Positions 25,270-33,734 of a DNA stretch of 57,288 bases are shown one piece after another; positions within the stretch are counted from its first letter, which is position 1; every line of letters starts with the position of its first letter. This DNA comes from Chloroflexota bacterium. Its GTDB lineage: Bacteria; Chloroflexota; Anaerolineae; UBA1429. Below the pieces are notes generated by a model. That model was given only the letters and a program-made list of their open reading frames with translations, searched no databases and had not been told where the DNA came from. The DNA lies in the NCBI GenBank assembly GCA_012841405.1, contig DUUT01000074.1:1-57288 (forward strand). Reading direction: 5' to 3'. The position numbers were made by a program, and so were the translations under genes.

Positions 25270-26187
25270 ATGGGCAGAATGGCGACGGCCTTGCGCATCA
25301 TCCGGGCGCGGTACTTTACGGCCACCATCGTGTCGGTGCTGGTGGGCGCCGCGGTAGCGTGGTACGACGGGACGCTGCATCTCGGCTATCTGCTCGTGAC
25401 CCTCGTCGCGGCCCTCTTTGTGCATGACGGGTTGAACCTGAGCAACGACTACTTTGATCACGTCGCCGGCCCCGACGCCGTGAACGATGCCTACAACGCC
25501 TTCAGTGGCGGGAGTCGCGCGCTTCAGGAGGGGGTGCTCACCCCGCGGCAGACGCTGGCCCTCGTTGTCCTCAGCTATGCGGTGGGCGGCGCCATCGGCG
25601 TGTACCTGGCCGCCGTGCGTGGGTGGTGGCTGCTGGCGATCTGGGCGCTGGGGGTGTTCCTCTGCCTGGCGCGCAACGGTCCGCCGCTGCGCATCTACTA
25701 TCTCCTTGCGGCGGGGCCTGAACTCGCCATCGGTCTGGGGTTCGGCCCCATCCTCGTGTTGGCCTCCTACTATATTCAGGCGCAACGGCTGAGCCTGCCG
25801 GCGGCGTGGGCGTCCCTGGTGCCGGGCCTCTTTATGGCGGCGCTGCTGTGCGCCAACGAGTTCCCCGACTATGCCGCCGATCGGTGCGTGGGCAAAAAGA
25901 CGCTGCCCGTGCTCCTGGGGCGAGAGCGCGCCGTGTCCTCCTACCTGGGGTTGCTCTTTGCCGGCTATGGTGTGACCGTCGCCGGCATCATTCTGCGGCT
26001 CCTGCCCGCCGCTCTGGGGATCTCGCTGCTCACCCTGCCCCTCGCATTGCGGGCGGCGGGCGGCATGCGGCGCTTTCACAGCGATCCCGCGGCCCTGGCG
26101 CCGACGAACGCGGCGACGTATCGGGTACACTTTTACAGTGGGCTGCTGATGACGGTGGGGTACGTGATTGCCCGGGTGTGGGAATGA
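25270..26187 (+). CDS. UbiA-family prenyltransferase (MenA-like)
   Basis: This 305-residue integral membrane prenyltransferase has about eight hydrophobic segments. Both Asp-rich motifs are present: LNLSNDYFDHVAGPD (NDxxD) near residue 60 and NEFPDYAADRCVGKKTLPV near residue 200, which bind Mg-prenyl diphosphate. The layout fits MenA (1,4-dihydroxy-2-naphthoate prenyltransferase) better than UbiA, suggesting menaquinone or another prenylated aromatic. AGGAGG before the ATG at 25270 sets the start; the in-frame extension to 25195 is not needed. It lies 49 bp before the creatininase-like gene and is probably co-transcribed. Confidence 0.88.
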   Translation: MGRMATALRIIRARYFTATIVSVLVGAAVAWYDGTLHLGYLLVTLVAALFVHDGLNLSNDYFDHVAGPDAVNDAYNAFSGGSRALQEGVLTPRQTLALVVLSYAVGGAIGVYLAAVRGWWLLAIWALGVFLCLARNGPPLRIYYLLAAGPELAIGLGFGPILVLASYYIQAQRLSLPAAWASLVPGLFMAALLCANEFPDYAADRCVGKKTLPVLLGRERAVSSYLGLLFAGYGVTVAGIILRLLPAALGISLLTLPLALRAAGGMRRFHSDPAALAPTNAATYRVHFYSGLLMTVGYVIARVWE

Positions 26188-26236
26188 GCGGACGGACGAC
26201 GGTCGACAACTGCCACGGACCGCACAGGAGGTAAGC

Positions 26237-27157
26237 ATGCCTGTCTACCTGCCCGACATGACGAGTCAGGAGGCCGAGGCCGCCATTCGCGAGGCGGAGG
26301 CCATCATCTTGCCGGTGGGAAGTATCGAGTGGCACGGGCCCCACCTGCCGCTGAACGTCGATCACCTCAGCGCCCGTGCCTTTGCCCTGGCCGCCGCGGA
26401 GCGCCTGGAGCCCCGCGTGCTGGTCACCCATGCGCTGACCGGTGTGGTGCGCGGGCAGATGCAGTTCCCCGGGAGCATCACCATTCCGCCCCACGCCTTT
26501 ATCGAGATCATCGTCGGCACCTGCCAGAGCCTGCAGTACCACGGCGTGCAGCGGGTGCTGGTGCTCAACGGCCACGGCAGCAACCGGCCCCAGGCGCTCG
26601 CCGCAGCCATCCGCGCCTCGAACGAGTTCGGCATGGAGGTGATGACGGCCAGCTGGTGGGATTTCACCCCCGAGAGCGCCGTGCAGGACATCATGGAGGG
26701 TAACCCCATCCCCGGCCACGCCGGCGACGCGGAGACGTCGCTCCTCCTGCACCTCTCCCCCCGCCTGGTGAAGGTCGACCGGGCGCTGGAGGCGTCCTGG
26801 CAGCCCGAGGTGGACGCGGGCCGGGGTGGCGCCGCGGGCTGGGTACGCGCCGGTGTGCACCAATCCACCGCCGAGAAGGGCAAGGCGCTGTTCGACCTCA
26901 CCCTGGAGCACATGGTGGCCTGGCTGGAGGCGTTCACCGCGGGCAGGGCCACGCCCGTCGCCCCGCGCGCCGACCGGGAGGGCTATACCATCGAGTTCCT
27001 GGGGCCGCGGCTGTGGTACTTTTGGGCGGAGACGTGCCAGCAGTACATGGAGCAGTTCCGCCCGCGCTTTATCAGCGCAACGGGGCACCCCTATCCGGGC
27101 ATCACGCTCGATGGGAACGGCAACCCGGTACGCACACCATCCGACGCGGCGGAGTAG
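26237..27157 (+). CDS. Creatininase-family metal-dependent amidohydrolase
   Basis: This 306-residue protein has the creatininase-family metal site: LPVGSIEWHGPHLPLNVD (Glu, His, Asp), VLVLNGHGSN (His region) and GHAGDAETSLLL (Glu). Family members hydrolyse cyclic amides or act in cofactor and sugar-lactam metabolism. AGGAGGTAAGC directly precedes the ATG at 26237. The C-terminal ~60 residues (GYTIEFLGPRLWYFWAE onward) extend beyond many homologues. The genuine substrate is unknown. It follows the prenyltransferase and precedes a broken dehydratase gene. Confidence 0.87.
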   Translation: MPVYLPDMTSQEAEAAIREAEAIILPVGSIEWHGPHLPLNVDHLSARAFALAAAERLEPRVLVTHALTGVVRGQMQFPGSITIPPHAFIEIIVGTCQSLQYHGVQRVLVLNGHGSNRPQALAAAIRASNEFGMEVMTASWWDFTPESAVQDIMEGNPIPGHAGDAETSLLLHLSPRLVKVDRALEASWQPEVDAGRGGAAGWVRAGVHQSTAEKGKALFDLTLEHMVAWLEAFTAGRATPVAPRADREGYTIEFLGPRLWYFWAETCQQYMEQFRPRFISATGHPYPGITLDGNGNPVRTPSDAAE

Positions 27158-27315
27158 CGAGACGCCTCCGCCGGGTGAGGTAGAGAGCTACACACCGCCG
27201 CCGTATCGGCATCCGCTCTGTTACCTGCCGCCGCCGCGTCCTGCGGAACGAGCGGCGTCATCGCCCATCTCCGCATGCGCTGGCGATGGGCTAGTCGCCA
27301 GGAGGGATCACCGCC

Positions 27316-28443
27316 ATGTCCGACAGCGTGCCGCGCATTACCGAGATCCGGGCCATTCCCCTGCAGGAGGGGCCGTACGACCGCCCACTGAACACCGCCC
27401 GCAACCACTACACCCTCATCGAGGTGCGCACCGACGCGGGCATCACCGGCATTGGCAGCGCCTACACGAGCACCGACCTCGTGCGGGCGGCGCTGGGGCT
27501 GCTGGAGCCGCAGTACTGTGGCGAGGTGGCCATCGAGCCGGAGCGCCTCCACGAAAAGCTCGAGCAGACGAACTTTTGGATGGGGCGTGGCGGCACCGTG
27601 ACGCACACCATCAGCGGCATCGACATCGCCCTGTGGGACATCTTTGGTCAGGTCACCGGCCAGCCCATCGCGCGGCTGCTCGGCGGCTACTATCGTGATA
27701 GAGTCAAGCCCTACACCTCCCTGAGCATGTCGCGCGGGCAGATGGAGGCCGACATCGAGGCCGCACTGGAGCGCGGCTTCACGGCCTTCAAGCTGGGCTG
27801 GGGGCCCTTTGGCCGCACCGGCAACCCCGCCGATGACGAGGCCATCATCAAGCGCGCCCGGGAGCTGATTGGCGACGGCGAGATCATGGTCGATCCGGGG
27901 GGATCGCAGCAGTTCTGGCCGCACGGCTACAAGTGGGCGCTGCGCACGGCGCAGATGCTGGCCGACTATGGCGTCATCTGGCTGGAGGAGGCGGTGGCGC
28001 CCGACGACGTCGAGGGGTACGCCCTGCTGCGCGAGCATGCCCCCATTATGATCAGCGGGGGCGAGGTGCTCACGCGGCGCCAGAGCTTTGTGCCCTTCTT
28101 TGAGGCGGGCGCGTGGGATATCGTGCAGCCCGATTGCACCAAGGTGGGCGGGATCACCGAGGCGAAGCACATCGCCTAGATGGCCTACCAGCACCAGGTG
28201 CTCACTGTGCCGCACGGCTGGAACACCGCCGTGGGCCTCGCCGCCGACCTGCACCTCGTGGCGTCGCTGCCCCTCGGCAAGTGGGTCGAGTTCCACCAGC
28301 CGTCTCAAGTGATCGACGAGATCGTTGCCGAGCCCTTCACCCTCGACGCCGAGGGGATGATGAGCGTCCCCACGGGGCCGGGTCTGGGCATCACGCTCGA
28401 TTGGGACGGCATCAACCGACTGGCGCGGGGCACCGCGCGGTAG
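27316..28443 (+). pseudogene. Mandelate racemase/muconate lactonizing family dehydratase with an in-frame TAG
   Basis: An enolase-superfamily dehydratase with FTAFKLGWGPFG (Lys strand), MVDPGG, IWLEEAVAPDD, MISGGEV and C-terminal VLTVPHGWNTAVG (His). The frame is open from an ATG with an AGGAGG site at 27316 to a TAG at 28177-28179. It then continues in the same frame to 28443 (MAYQHQVLTVPHGW to GTARstop). The TAG falls where a Trp (TGG) would fit. The catalytic His lies after the stop, so the short product would be inactive. It is either a nonsense mutation, a base-call error or a read-through codon. It lies upstream of the mannonate-dehydratase-like gene. Confidence 0.85.
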
Positions 28444-28589
28444 CCCGAGCAAGGGGGGCCAGGTGGTGCACGGCGCACGATCGTCGCCCGAGGCATCCGC
28501 CATCAACCAGAGGAGGGACACTCGTCAGACTGGCCAGCAGATAGCACCAAGCCATGCATGATACCGCACACCAGCCACAGGAGGTCGAT

Positions 28590-29588
28590 ATGCAGGTCGG
28601 TTTGGGAGCCATGCACATTTCCTGGCAGACGCTCGATGAGATCGACGAGAGACTGCAGTTCGCACGGCAGGTGGGTGTGGACAATGTGATCATCCACACG
28701 CCCGAGTTGCGCGGCGATGGCTTCTGGGAGTTCCGGGATTTGCTGATGCTGCGTACCCGCGTCGAGGCCGCTGGTCTCAAGCTCTATGCCATCGAGAACA
28801 TGCCGCGCGATTTCTACGACAAAGTGCGCCATGGGCTGCCAGGGCGTGATGAGCAGATCGAAAAGGTGTGCATGACCATCCGGAACATGGGGCGTGCGGG
28901 CATCCATTGCTTGGGGTATGACTGGATGCTTGTAGGGGTGTGGCGCACCGGCCTCACGCCGACGCCCACCAGCCGCGGGCGGGCGCCCGTCACGTGGTAC
29001 GATCACAGCTATGCCGAGAACGCCCCCACCTTTGCCCTCGGCGAGTACGACGATGACACGATGTGGGTCAACTATGAGTATTTCCTCAAGGCCGTCGTGC
29101 CCGTCGCCGAGGAGGCGGGTGTCGCTCTCGCCCTGCATCCCGATGATCCGCCCGTGCCCAACATCGCCGGCACGGCGCGCATCTTTCGCAGCACGGAGGC
29201 GCTCAAGCGCGTCATCGAGATCGTGCCCAGCGCCTACAACTGCCTCGAGTTCTGCCAGGGCACCGTAGCCGAGTGGTGCGAGACGCCGGAAGAGGTCTAT
29301 GACGCCATTCGCTACTTTGCCAGCCGTGGCAAGATCAAGTATGTCCATTTCCGTAACGTGCGTGGCGTCGTGCCCTCGTTCGAAGAGACCTTTATCGATG
29401 ACGGCAAGGTCGACATGCTCGAGGCCGTCCGGGCGTACCATGAATCCGGCTTTGATGGCGTGCTGATCCCGGACCATACGCCGCAGGTCATCGGCGATAC
29501 CCGGTGGGGCCACCGCGGGCGCGCCTATGCCGTGGGCTATATCAAGGCGCTCATCAAGGCGGTCACCGCCTATGAGAGCAAAGCATAG
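28590..29588 (+). CDS. Mannonate dehydratase (UxuA)-like protein
   Basis: This 332-residue TIM-barrel metalloenzyme is of the UxuA family, which converts D-mannonate to 2-keto-3-deoxygluconate in hexuronate breakdown. Markers are LALHPDDPPVPNIAG (metal His and Asp), YNCLEFCQGTVAEW (Cys), KYVHFRNVRG (His) and LIPDHTP (Asp-His). AGGAGGTCGAT precedes the ATG at 28590; the in-frame ATG at 28554 has no site. It follows the broken enolase-type dehydratase. A strong hairpin ends the unit. The substrate could be a related aldonate. Confidence 0.88.
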   Translation: MQVGLGAMHISWQTLDEIDERLQFARQVGVDNVIIHTPELRGDGFWEFRDLLMLRTRVEAAGLKLYAIENMPRDFYDKVRHGLPGRDEQIEKVCMTIRNMGRAGIHCLGYDWMLVGVWRTGLTPTPTSRGRAPVTWYDHSYAENAPTFALGEYDDDTMWVNYEYFLKAVVPVAEEAGVALALHPDDPPVPNIAGTARIFRSTEALKRVIEIVPSAYNCLEFCQGTVAEWCETPEEVYDAIRYFASRGKIKYVHFRNVRGVVPSFEETFIDDGKVDMLEAVRAYHESGFDGVLIPDHTPQVIGDTRWGHRGRAYAVGYIKALIKAVTAYESKA

Positions 29589-29636
29589 GGCCCCCGCGCA
29601 GCCGTTGGCGCGCGGTCTGGCATGATCCACCGCGCA

Positions 29637-29670
29637 GCCCTGGGATGCCGTACACACGGCATCCCAGGGC
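29637..29670. terminator. Strong hairpin after the mannonate-dehydratase-like gene
   Basis: A 14-bp perfect stem GCCCTGGGATGCCG with a 6-nt loop TACACA. It has no T-tract. It lies directly upstream of the typA promoter and probably insulates the two units. Confidence 0.7.
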
Positions 29671-29675
29671 TCCAC

Positions 29676-29703
29676 TTGACACCTCGCGCGCTTGTGCTAG
29701 ACT
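29676..29703 (+). promoter_or_regulatory. Sigma-70 promoter of typA
   Basis: Perfect -35 TTGACA (29676-29681), a 16-bp spacer and TAGACT (29698-29703). Transcription should start near 29710, giving a ~75-nt leader that contains a terminator-like hairpin. Confidence 0.7.
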
Positions 29704-29731
29704 GAAACGTCGCCTCATGTCCAACGATGGA

Positions 29732-29757
29732 CCTCGGCCAGTGGAGCCGAGGTTTTT
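29732..29757 (+). promoter_or_regulatory. Terminator-like hairpin in the typA leader (possible attenuator)
   Basis: CCTCGGC/GCCGAGG with a 7-nt loop followed by TTTTT, 25 nt before the typA start. It lies downstream of the predicted promoter, so it would sit inside the typA transcript and could attenuate it. Confidence 0.55.
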
Positions 29758-29782
29758 GGTTCCCAGATAGTGGTGCAAGCAG

Positions 29783-31639
29783 ATGCTCCAAGAACGCAAT
29801 GACCTCCGTAACCTCGCCATTATTGCCCACGTTGATCACGGCAAGACCACCCTGGTAGACGCCATGCTCAAGCAAGCGCGCGTCTTTCGCGAGAACCAGC
29901 AGGTGGTCGAGCGCGTGCTCGACTCGAACGCTCTGGAGCGCGAGCGTGGCATCACCATCCTGGCCAAGAACACCGCCATCACCATCTGGGACCCCGTCGC
30001 GCAGCATCCCGTCAAGATCAACATCGTCGATACCCCCGGCCACGCCGATTTCAGTGGCGAGGTCGAACGGGTGCTCAACATGGTGGATGGCGTCTTGCTG
30101 CTAGTGGACGCCGCCGAGGGACCCATGCCCCAGACGCGGTTCGTGCTGAAAAAGGCGCTGGCCATGAATCACCGCGTCATCGTGGTGATCAACAAGGTCG
30201 ACCGGCGGGGCGCTGATCCCGACGATACACTGAACCGGACCTTTGATCTCTTCTTAGAGCTGGGCGCAAGCGACGAGCAGGCGGATTTCCCCGTCATCTA
30301 TACCAATGCCGTGACGGGGCAGGCGGGCCTGGGGCATGACCTGGGGCCCAACCTGGAGCCGCTGTTTGCCACCATCCTGCGGCACGTACCGTGTCCGCGC
30401 GTCGATCCTGACGCTCCGCTGCAGATGCTCGTCACCACGCTGGACTATGATGAGCACCGCGGCGCCGTCGCCGTCGGTCGTGTGTCGAGCGGTCGCCTTG
30501 TGGCGGGACAGGATCTGTTGCGCATCACGCGCGACGGAGACCAGTTGCCGGTGCGGGCGCGCTACCTCCAAGTCCGCGAGGGGCTGCAACGGGTGGATGT
30601 GGAGAGCGTCGAGGCGGGCGAGATCGCCGTGGTGGCCGGGTTGGAGGATGTGGCCATCGGCGAGACGCTGGCGGATCCCGAGCGTCCGGTGTCGTTGCCC
30701 GTCATCCGCGTCGAGGAGCCCACGGTGCGCATGACGTTCGGTGTCAACACCTCCCCCCTGGCGGGTAATGAGGGGCGTTGGGGCACCTCACGCCGGCTGC
30801 GTGAGCGCTTGTTCCAGGAGCTACGCCACGACGTCGCGCTGCGTGTATCCGAGACGAACAGCCCCGATACCTTTGAGGTCTCGGGACGCGGCGAGCTGCA
30901 CCTGGCGATCCTCATCGAGACGATGCGCCGCGAGGGGTACGAGTTCCAGGTGTCGCGCCCGACGGTGCTTATGCATCGCGACGAGGATGGGCGGCTCCTC
31001 GAACCGTTCGAGGAGGTGCACATCGAGACCACCACCGACGCCGTTGGGGTGGTCGTCGAGATGCTGGGCAGCCGGCGCGGCCAGATGCTGAGCATGCTCG
31101 ATGCGGGGGACGGGGGCGTGCGCATGGCCTTCCTGGCGCCCACCCGCGGCCTCCTCGGGTTCCGCTACCAGTTCGCTACCGCTACGCGGGGCATGGGGGT
31201 GATGAACACCCTGTTCCACGGCTATCTACCGATGGCCGGAGAGATCCCGACGCGTACCAGCGGTTCCCTCGTCGCCTCCGAGGCAGGGCAGGCCACGAGC
31301 TTTGGCCTCAAGAACGCGGAGGAGCGGGGCGTGCTCTTTATCACTCCCGGTACCACCGTTTACGAGGGGATGGCCGTGGGCGAGCACCAGCGTCCCAACG
31401 ACATCGCCGTGAATGTTGCCAAGCGCAAGCACCTGACGAACATGCGCGAATCGACGCGCGACATCGAGGTGCGCCTCAAGGCGCCTCGCATCATGAGCCT
31501 CGACGAAGCCATCGAGTACCTGGCGGATGATGAGCTGCTCGAGGTGACACCGCAGAGCCTGCGGATTCGCAAGGCGGTGCTGAGCAACCACGATCGCGGC
31601 AAGATGCAAAAGCGCGCCAAGATGGCCGAGGCCTCGTGA
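29783..31639 (+). CDS. typA: Ribosome-associated GTPase TypA/BipA
   Basis: This 618-residue translational GTPase of the EF-G family binds the ribosome and aids 50S assembly and stress or cold adaptation. G1 [10 protein letters not shown] (residues ~15-24), the switch I RGITI, G3 DTPGHADF and G4 NKVDR are all present. Domains II, III and V follow, and then the TypA-specific C-terminal domain ([20 protein letters not shown]). The length matches the family. The ATG at 29783 has a poor ribosome site. It is monocistronic by context, with its own promoter and leader hairpin. Confidence 0.97.
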   Translation: MLQERNDLRNLAIIAHVDHGKTTLVDAMLKQARVFRENQQVVERVLDSNALERERGITILAKNTAITIWDPVAQHPVKINIVDTPGHADFSGEVERVLNMVDGVLLLVDAAEGPMPQTRFVLKKALAMNHRVIVVINKVDRRGADPDDTLNRTFDLFLELGASDEQADFPVIYTNAVTGQAGLGHDLGPNLEPLFATILRHVPCPRVDPDAPLQMLVTTLDYDEHRGAVAVGRVSSGRLVAGQDLLRITRDGDQLPVRARYLQVREGLQRVDVESVEAGEIAVVAGLEDVAIGETLADPERPVSLPVIRVEEPTVRMTFGVNTSPLAGNEGRWGTSRRLRERLFQELRHDVALRVSETNSPDTFEVSGRGELHLAILIETMRREGYEFQVSRPTVLMHRDEDGRLLEPFEEVHIETTTDAVGVVVEMLGSRRGQMLSMLDAGDGGVRMAFLAPTRGLLGFRYQFATATRGMGVMNTLFHGYLPMAGEIPTRTSGSLVASEAGQATSFGLKNAEERGVLFITPGTTVYEGMAVGEHQRPNDIAVNVAKRKHLTNMRESTRDIEVRLKAPRIMSLDEAIEYLADDELLEVTPQSLRIRKAVLSNHDRGKMQKRAKMAEAS

Positions 31640-31662
31640 TCCGGACGCCGAGCCGTGCGGTG

Positions 31663-31692
31663 CGCCCCCATCGGGGATTCCCGGTGGGGGCG
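31663..31692. terminator. Hairpin between typA and the cysteine-rich gene
   Basis: CGCCCCCA and TGGGGGCG form an 8-bp stem around a GC-rich 14-nt interior that can partly pair. TTGCTGTT follows. It lies between convergent genes and is a likely terminator. Confidence 0.5.
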
Positions 31693-31725
31693 TTGCTGTT
31701 GGTGGGTCGCACGTCGGTGCAAGCC

Positions 31726-32112
31726 CTAGGCGCGGATGGCGCGGGTGGCCATGCTGCGGCACGAGGCAGCGCACTGACGGCACATCTGGGCGCACCGCTG
31801 CATCATCTCGTCGTCGGGGAACTGCTCACAGCTCGTCGCACAGCGCTCGCATGCCTCGGAGCACACGGCGCACGTCCGGGGGTGCAGGTCCGATCCGCGC
31901 AGCATAAAGTTGGCCGCCGTCTGGCAGGCTTCGGCGCAATCGAGTAGCGTCCGGATGTGGCTGACCTCGGCGTGGGGCCCACCCCTCTGTAGACAGTGGG
32001 TCACTGTCTCGAGGCAGATGGCGCTGCAATCTTGGCAATCCCTGATGCAGGCGCGCATCTCCTCATCGATCTCTACCTGTCGGCTGATCCGTTCACTCGT
32101 TGGCTGAGCCAT
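31726..32112 (-). CDS. Cysteine-rich four-helix protein, Csp (copper storage)-like
   Basis: This 128-residue protein has about 13 Cys in a helical pattern: MRACIRDCQDCSAICLETVTHC, LLDCAEACQTAANF, TCAVCSEACERCATSCEQ and RCAQMCRQCAASC. This spacing is that of the DUF326/Csp family, whose four-helix bundles bind many Cu(I) ions in the core. There is no signal peptide, so it would be a cytosolic store like Csp3. The start at 32112 is set by AGGAGG; the tandem ATG at 32115 overlaps it. No copper exporter is nearby. Metal identity is inferred from the family. Confidence 0.85.
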   Translation of the reverse strand: MAQPTSERISRQVEIDEEMRACIRDCQDCSAICLETVTHCLQRGGPHAEVSHIRTLLDCAEACQTAANFMLRGSDLHPRTCAVCSEACERCATSCEQFPDDEMMQRCAQMCRQCAASCRSMATRAIRA

Positions 32113-32221
32113 CATCACCCTCCTGCGCAATCCCTCGTACGCTCCACGGTTCTCTGGGCATCCCCGAGGCGCCAGACGCCAGACGCTGCACCGCGTTCGC
32201 TGCACCGCACAGGAAGCGGCC

Positions 32222-33250
32222 TCAGAGGAGGTAGAACTGGAGTGGGTAGGTACGATAGGTGGCGATGGGCATCTTGTCTGTGGTGACAAAGCCGGGCGGG
32301 GCATCGAGGAGCTGCGGGATGCGGTTCACGATGGTGGCGCAGGTCAGCTCTTCCGTCGCGGGCTGGGCGATGGTGACGGTGGTGTTGGGTTCGCCCTGAA
32401 TCGTCCATTCGTTGCGGTCGACCTCATCGGGCCCATAGACCTTGCCCACACTCTGGGTGACGATCGCCGGCCCCTGGTACGTCTCGGTGGTGACGATGGC
32501 CGTCATGCCGGTGGCGTGACCCGCCGGGATGGTGCGCCCCAACGTCTCGGAGGGGGTATCCTCCTCGCGGGTGGTGGGAACGAGCTCTTGCTGCATCGAG
32601 CGGATGGTCCAACCGAACCGGGCGCAGAGCCACTCGTTCGAGTTCCACACAAAGGAGGGGAGGGATTCGCTCTGGGCGATCTGCCGGTCGAACTCTTCCA
32701 GGCTCAGCCCGGCGCCGTGGACCTCGGCGAGGGCGATGCCATAATCCTCCACATTATAGCTCGTGAGCCCCTCGATGCGCGTGATCTGGTGGGTTGCGCC
32801 GGCCAGTACGGCGATGAGGTTGCCCCAGAACACGTCCTGGTAGCCCGAGCCACAGAGGGTGCAGAACGTATCCTTGGCCAGGCGGTCGAGGCGGTTCGTG
32901 ATGTGGGGAGAGGTGGTCCAAGGATAAAAGGCCTCCTCGCAGGTGGTGATAGCGTTCACGCCGTGGCGGGCGGCGCGCTCGAGGTGCGGGTAGACGTCGT
33001 CCATCAGGCTAGAGATGGCGATCACGGCGACCTGGGCGTCGCTATCGGCAAAGACCTGCTCGGCGTCGTCGCTGATGGGGACGTTGAGGCGCACCGGCAA
33101 TCCCGCGACTTGGCCGGCATCGTGGCCCACGAGGTCGGGATGGGTGTCGATGGCGCCGACGATCTCGGCGCCCTTCTCGTAGAGGTACCGCAACAGGATA
33201 CGGCCCATCTTGCCGCACCCATACTGAATGACGCGGATCTTTTCGTACAT
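32222..33250 (-). CDS. DapB-fold NAD(P)-dependent dehydrogenase (2,4-diaminopentanoate dehydrogenase-like)
   Basis: This 342-residue protein has an N-terminal Rossmann fold (RVIQYGCGKMGRILLRYL) and the dihydrodipicolinate-reductase-like topology of 2,4-diaminopentanoate dehydrogenase (Ord). SLMDDVYPHLERAARHG and NAITTCEEAFYPW are typical. It is longer than DapB (about 270 residues), so a lysine-pathway reductase is unlikely. GGAAGGGAG before the ATG at 33250 sets the start. On the minus strand the next upstream gene is a DapA-like aldolase at 36152, now separated from it by the restriction-modification island. Confidence 0.8.
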   Translation of the reverse strand: MYEKIRVIQYGCGKMGRILLRYLYEKGAEIVGAIDTHPDLVGHDAGQVAGLPVRLNVPISDDAEQVFADSDAQVAVIAISSLMDDVYPHLERAARHGVNAITTCEEAFYPWTTSPHITNRLDRLAKDTFCTLCGSGYQDVFWGNLIAVLAGATHQITRIEGLTSYNVEDYGIALAEVHGAGLSLEEFDRQIAQSESLPSFVWNSNEWLCARFGWTIRSMQQELVPTTREEDTPSETLGRTIPAGHATGMTAIVTTETYQGPAIVTQSVGKVYGPDEVDRNEWTIQGEPNTTVTIAQPATEELTCATIVNRIPQLLDAPPGFVTTDKMPIATYRTYPLQFYLL

Positions 33251-33734
33251 GCCTTGCTCCCTTCCGGTAACCATACGCGACCGGCAGACGGAATGGGGAG
33301 CGGCCTGTGGAACGGGAGTGGGGGCGAGGTGGGGGATGCGTGCGAGGTTACCGGCGCGACACGACGACACTGCCATCATGACACACTCGCGACGCCTCGT
33401 CAACCGGGGGGAGCGGGGGGCGCGGCTGGAGTGCTGTTCTGGCCGCACAGGGCGCAAAGCGTCTCCCTGGGGCATTCCGAGTGCAGCGAGTAGCTGTCTC
33501 TCACGTCGAGGTCGCCTCCGAAAGCACCATCGATATGGGGGGCTCTACGGTAAGGTGAGATCTAGCCCATAGGTGGTTATCGCCTAGAGCGATGTCGGAT
33601 CCATGGAAGGGGTACACCTCGAATAGCAGCGACTTGATTGACCTCCGTGCAGTGACGACCCTGACCGAGTGGACAGCAACGGGTTTGTACGGTAGTATCT
33701 TCCCGCTGTTGCCACGGATGCTGGGGGGACACCA
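33251..33734. other. Left boundary of the restriction-modification island
   Basis: 484 bp without a convincing gene. Base composition changes from GC-rich to AT-richer near 33490-33560, marking the edge of the acquired segment. A short frame starting at 33592 runs into the methyltransferase gene in another frame and shows no HTH or other domain, so I do not call a control protein. Confidence 0.5.
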
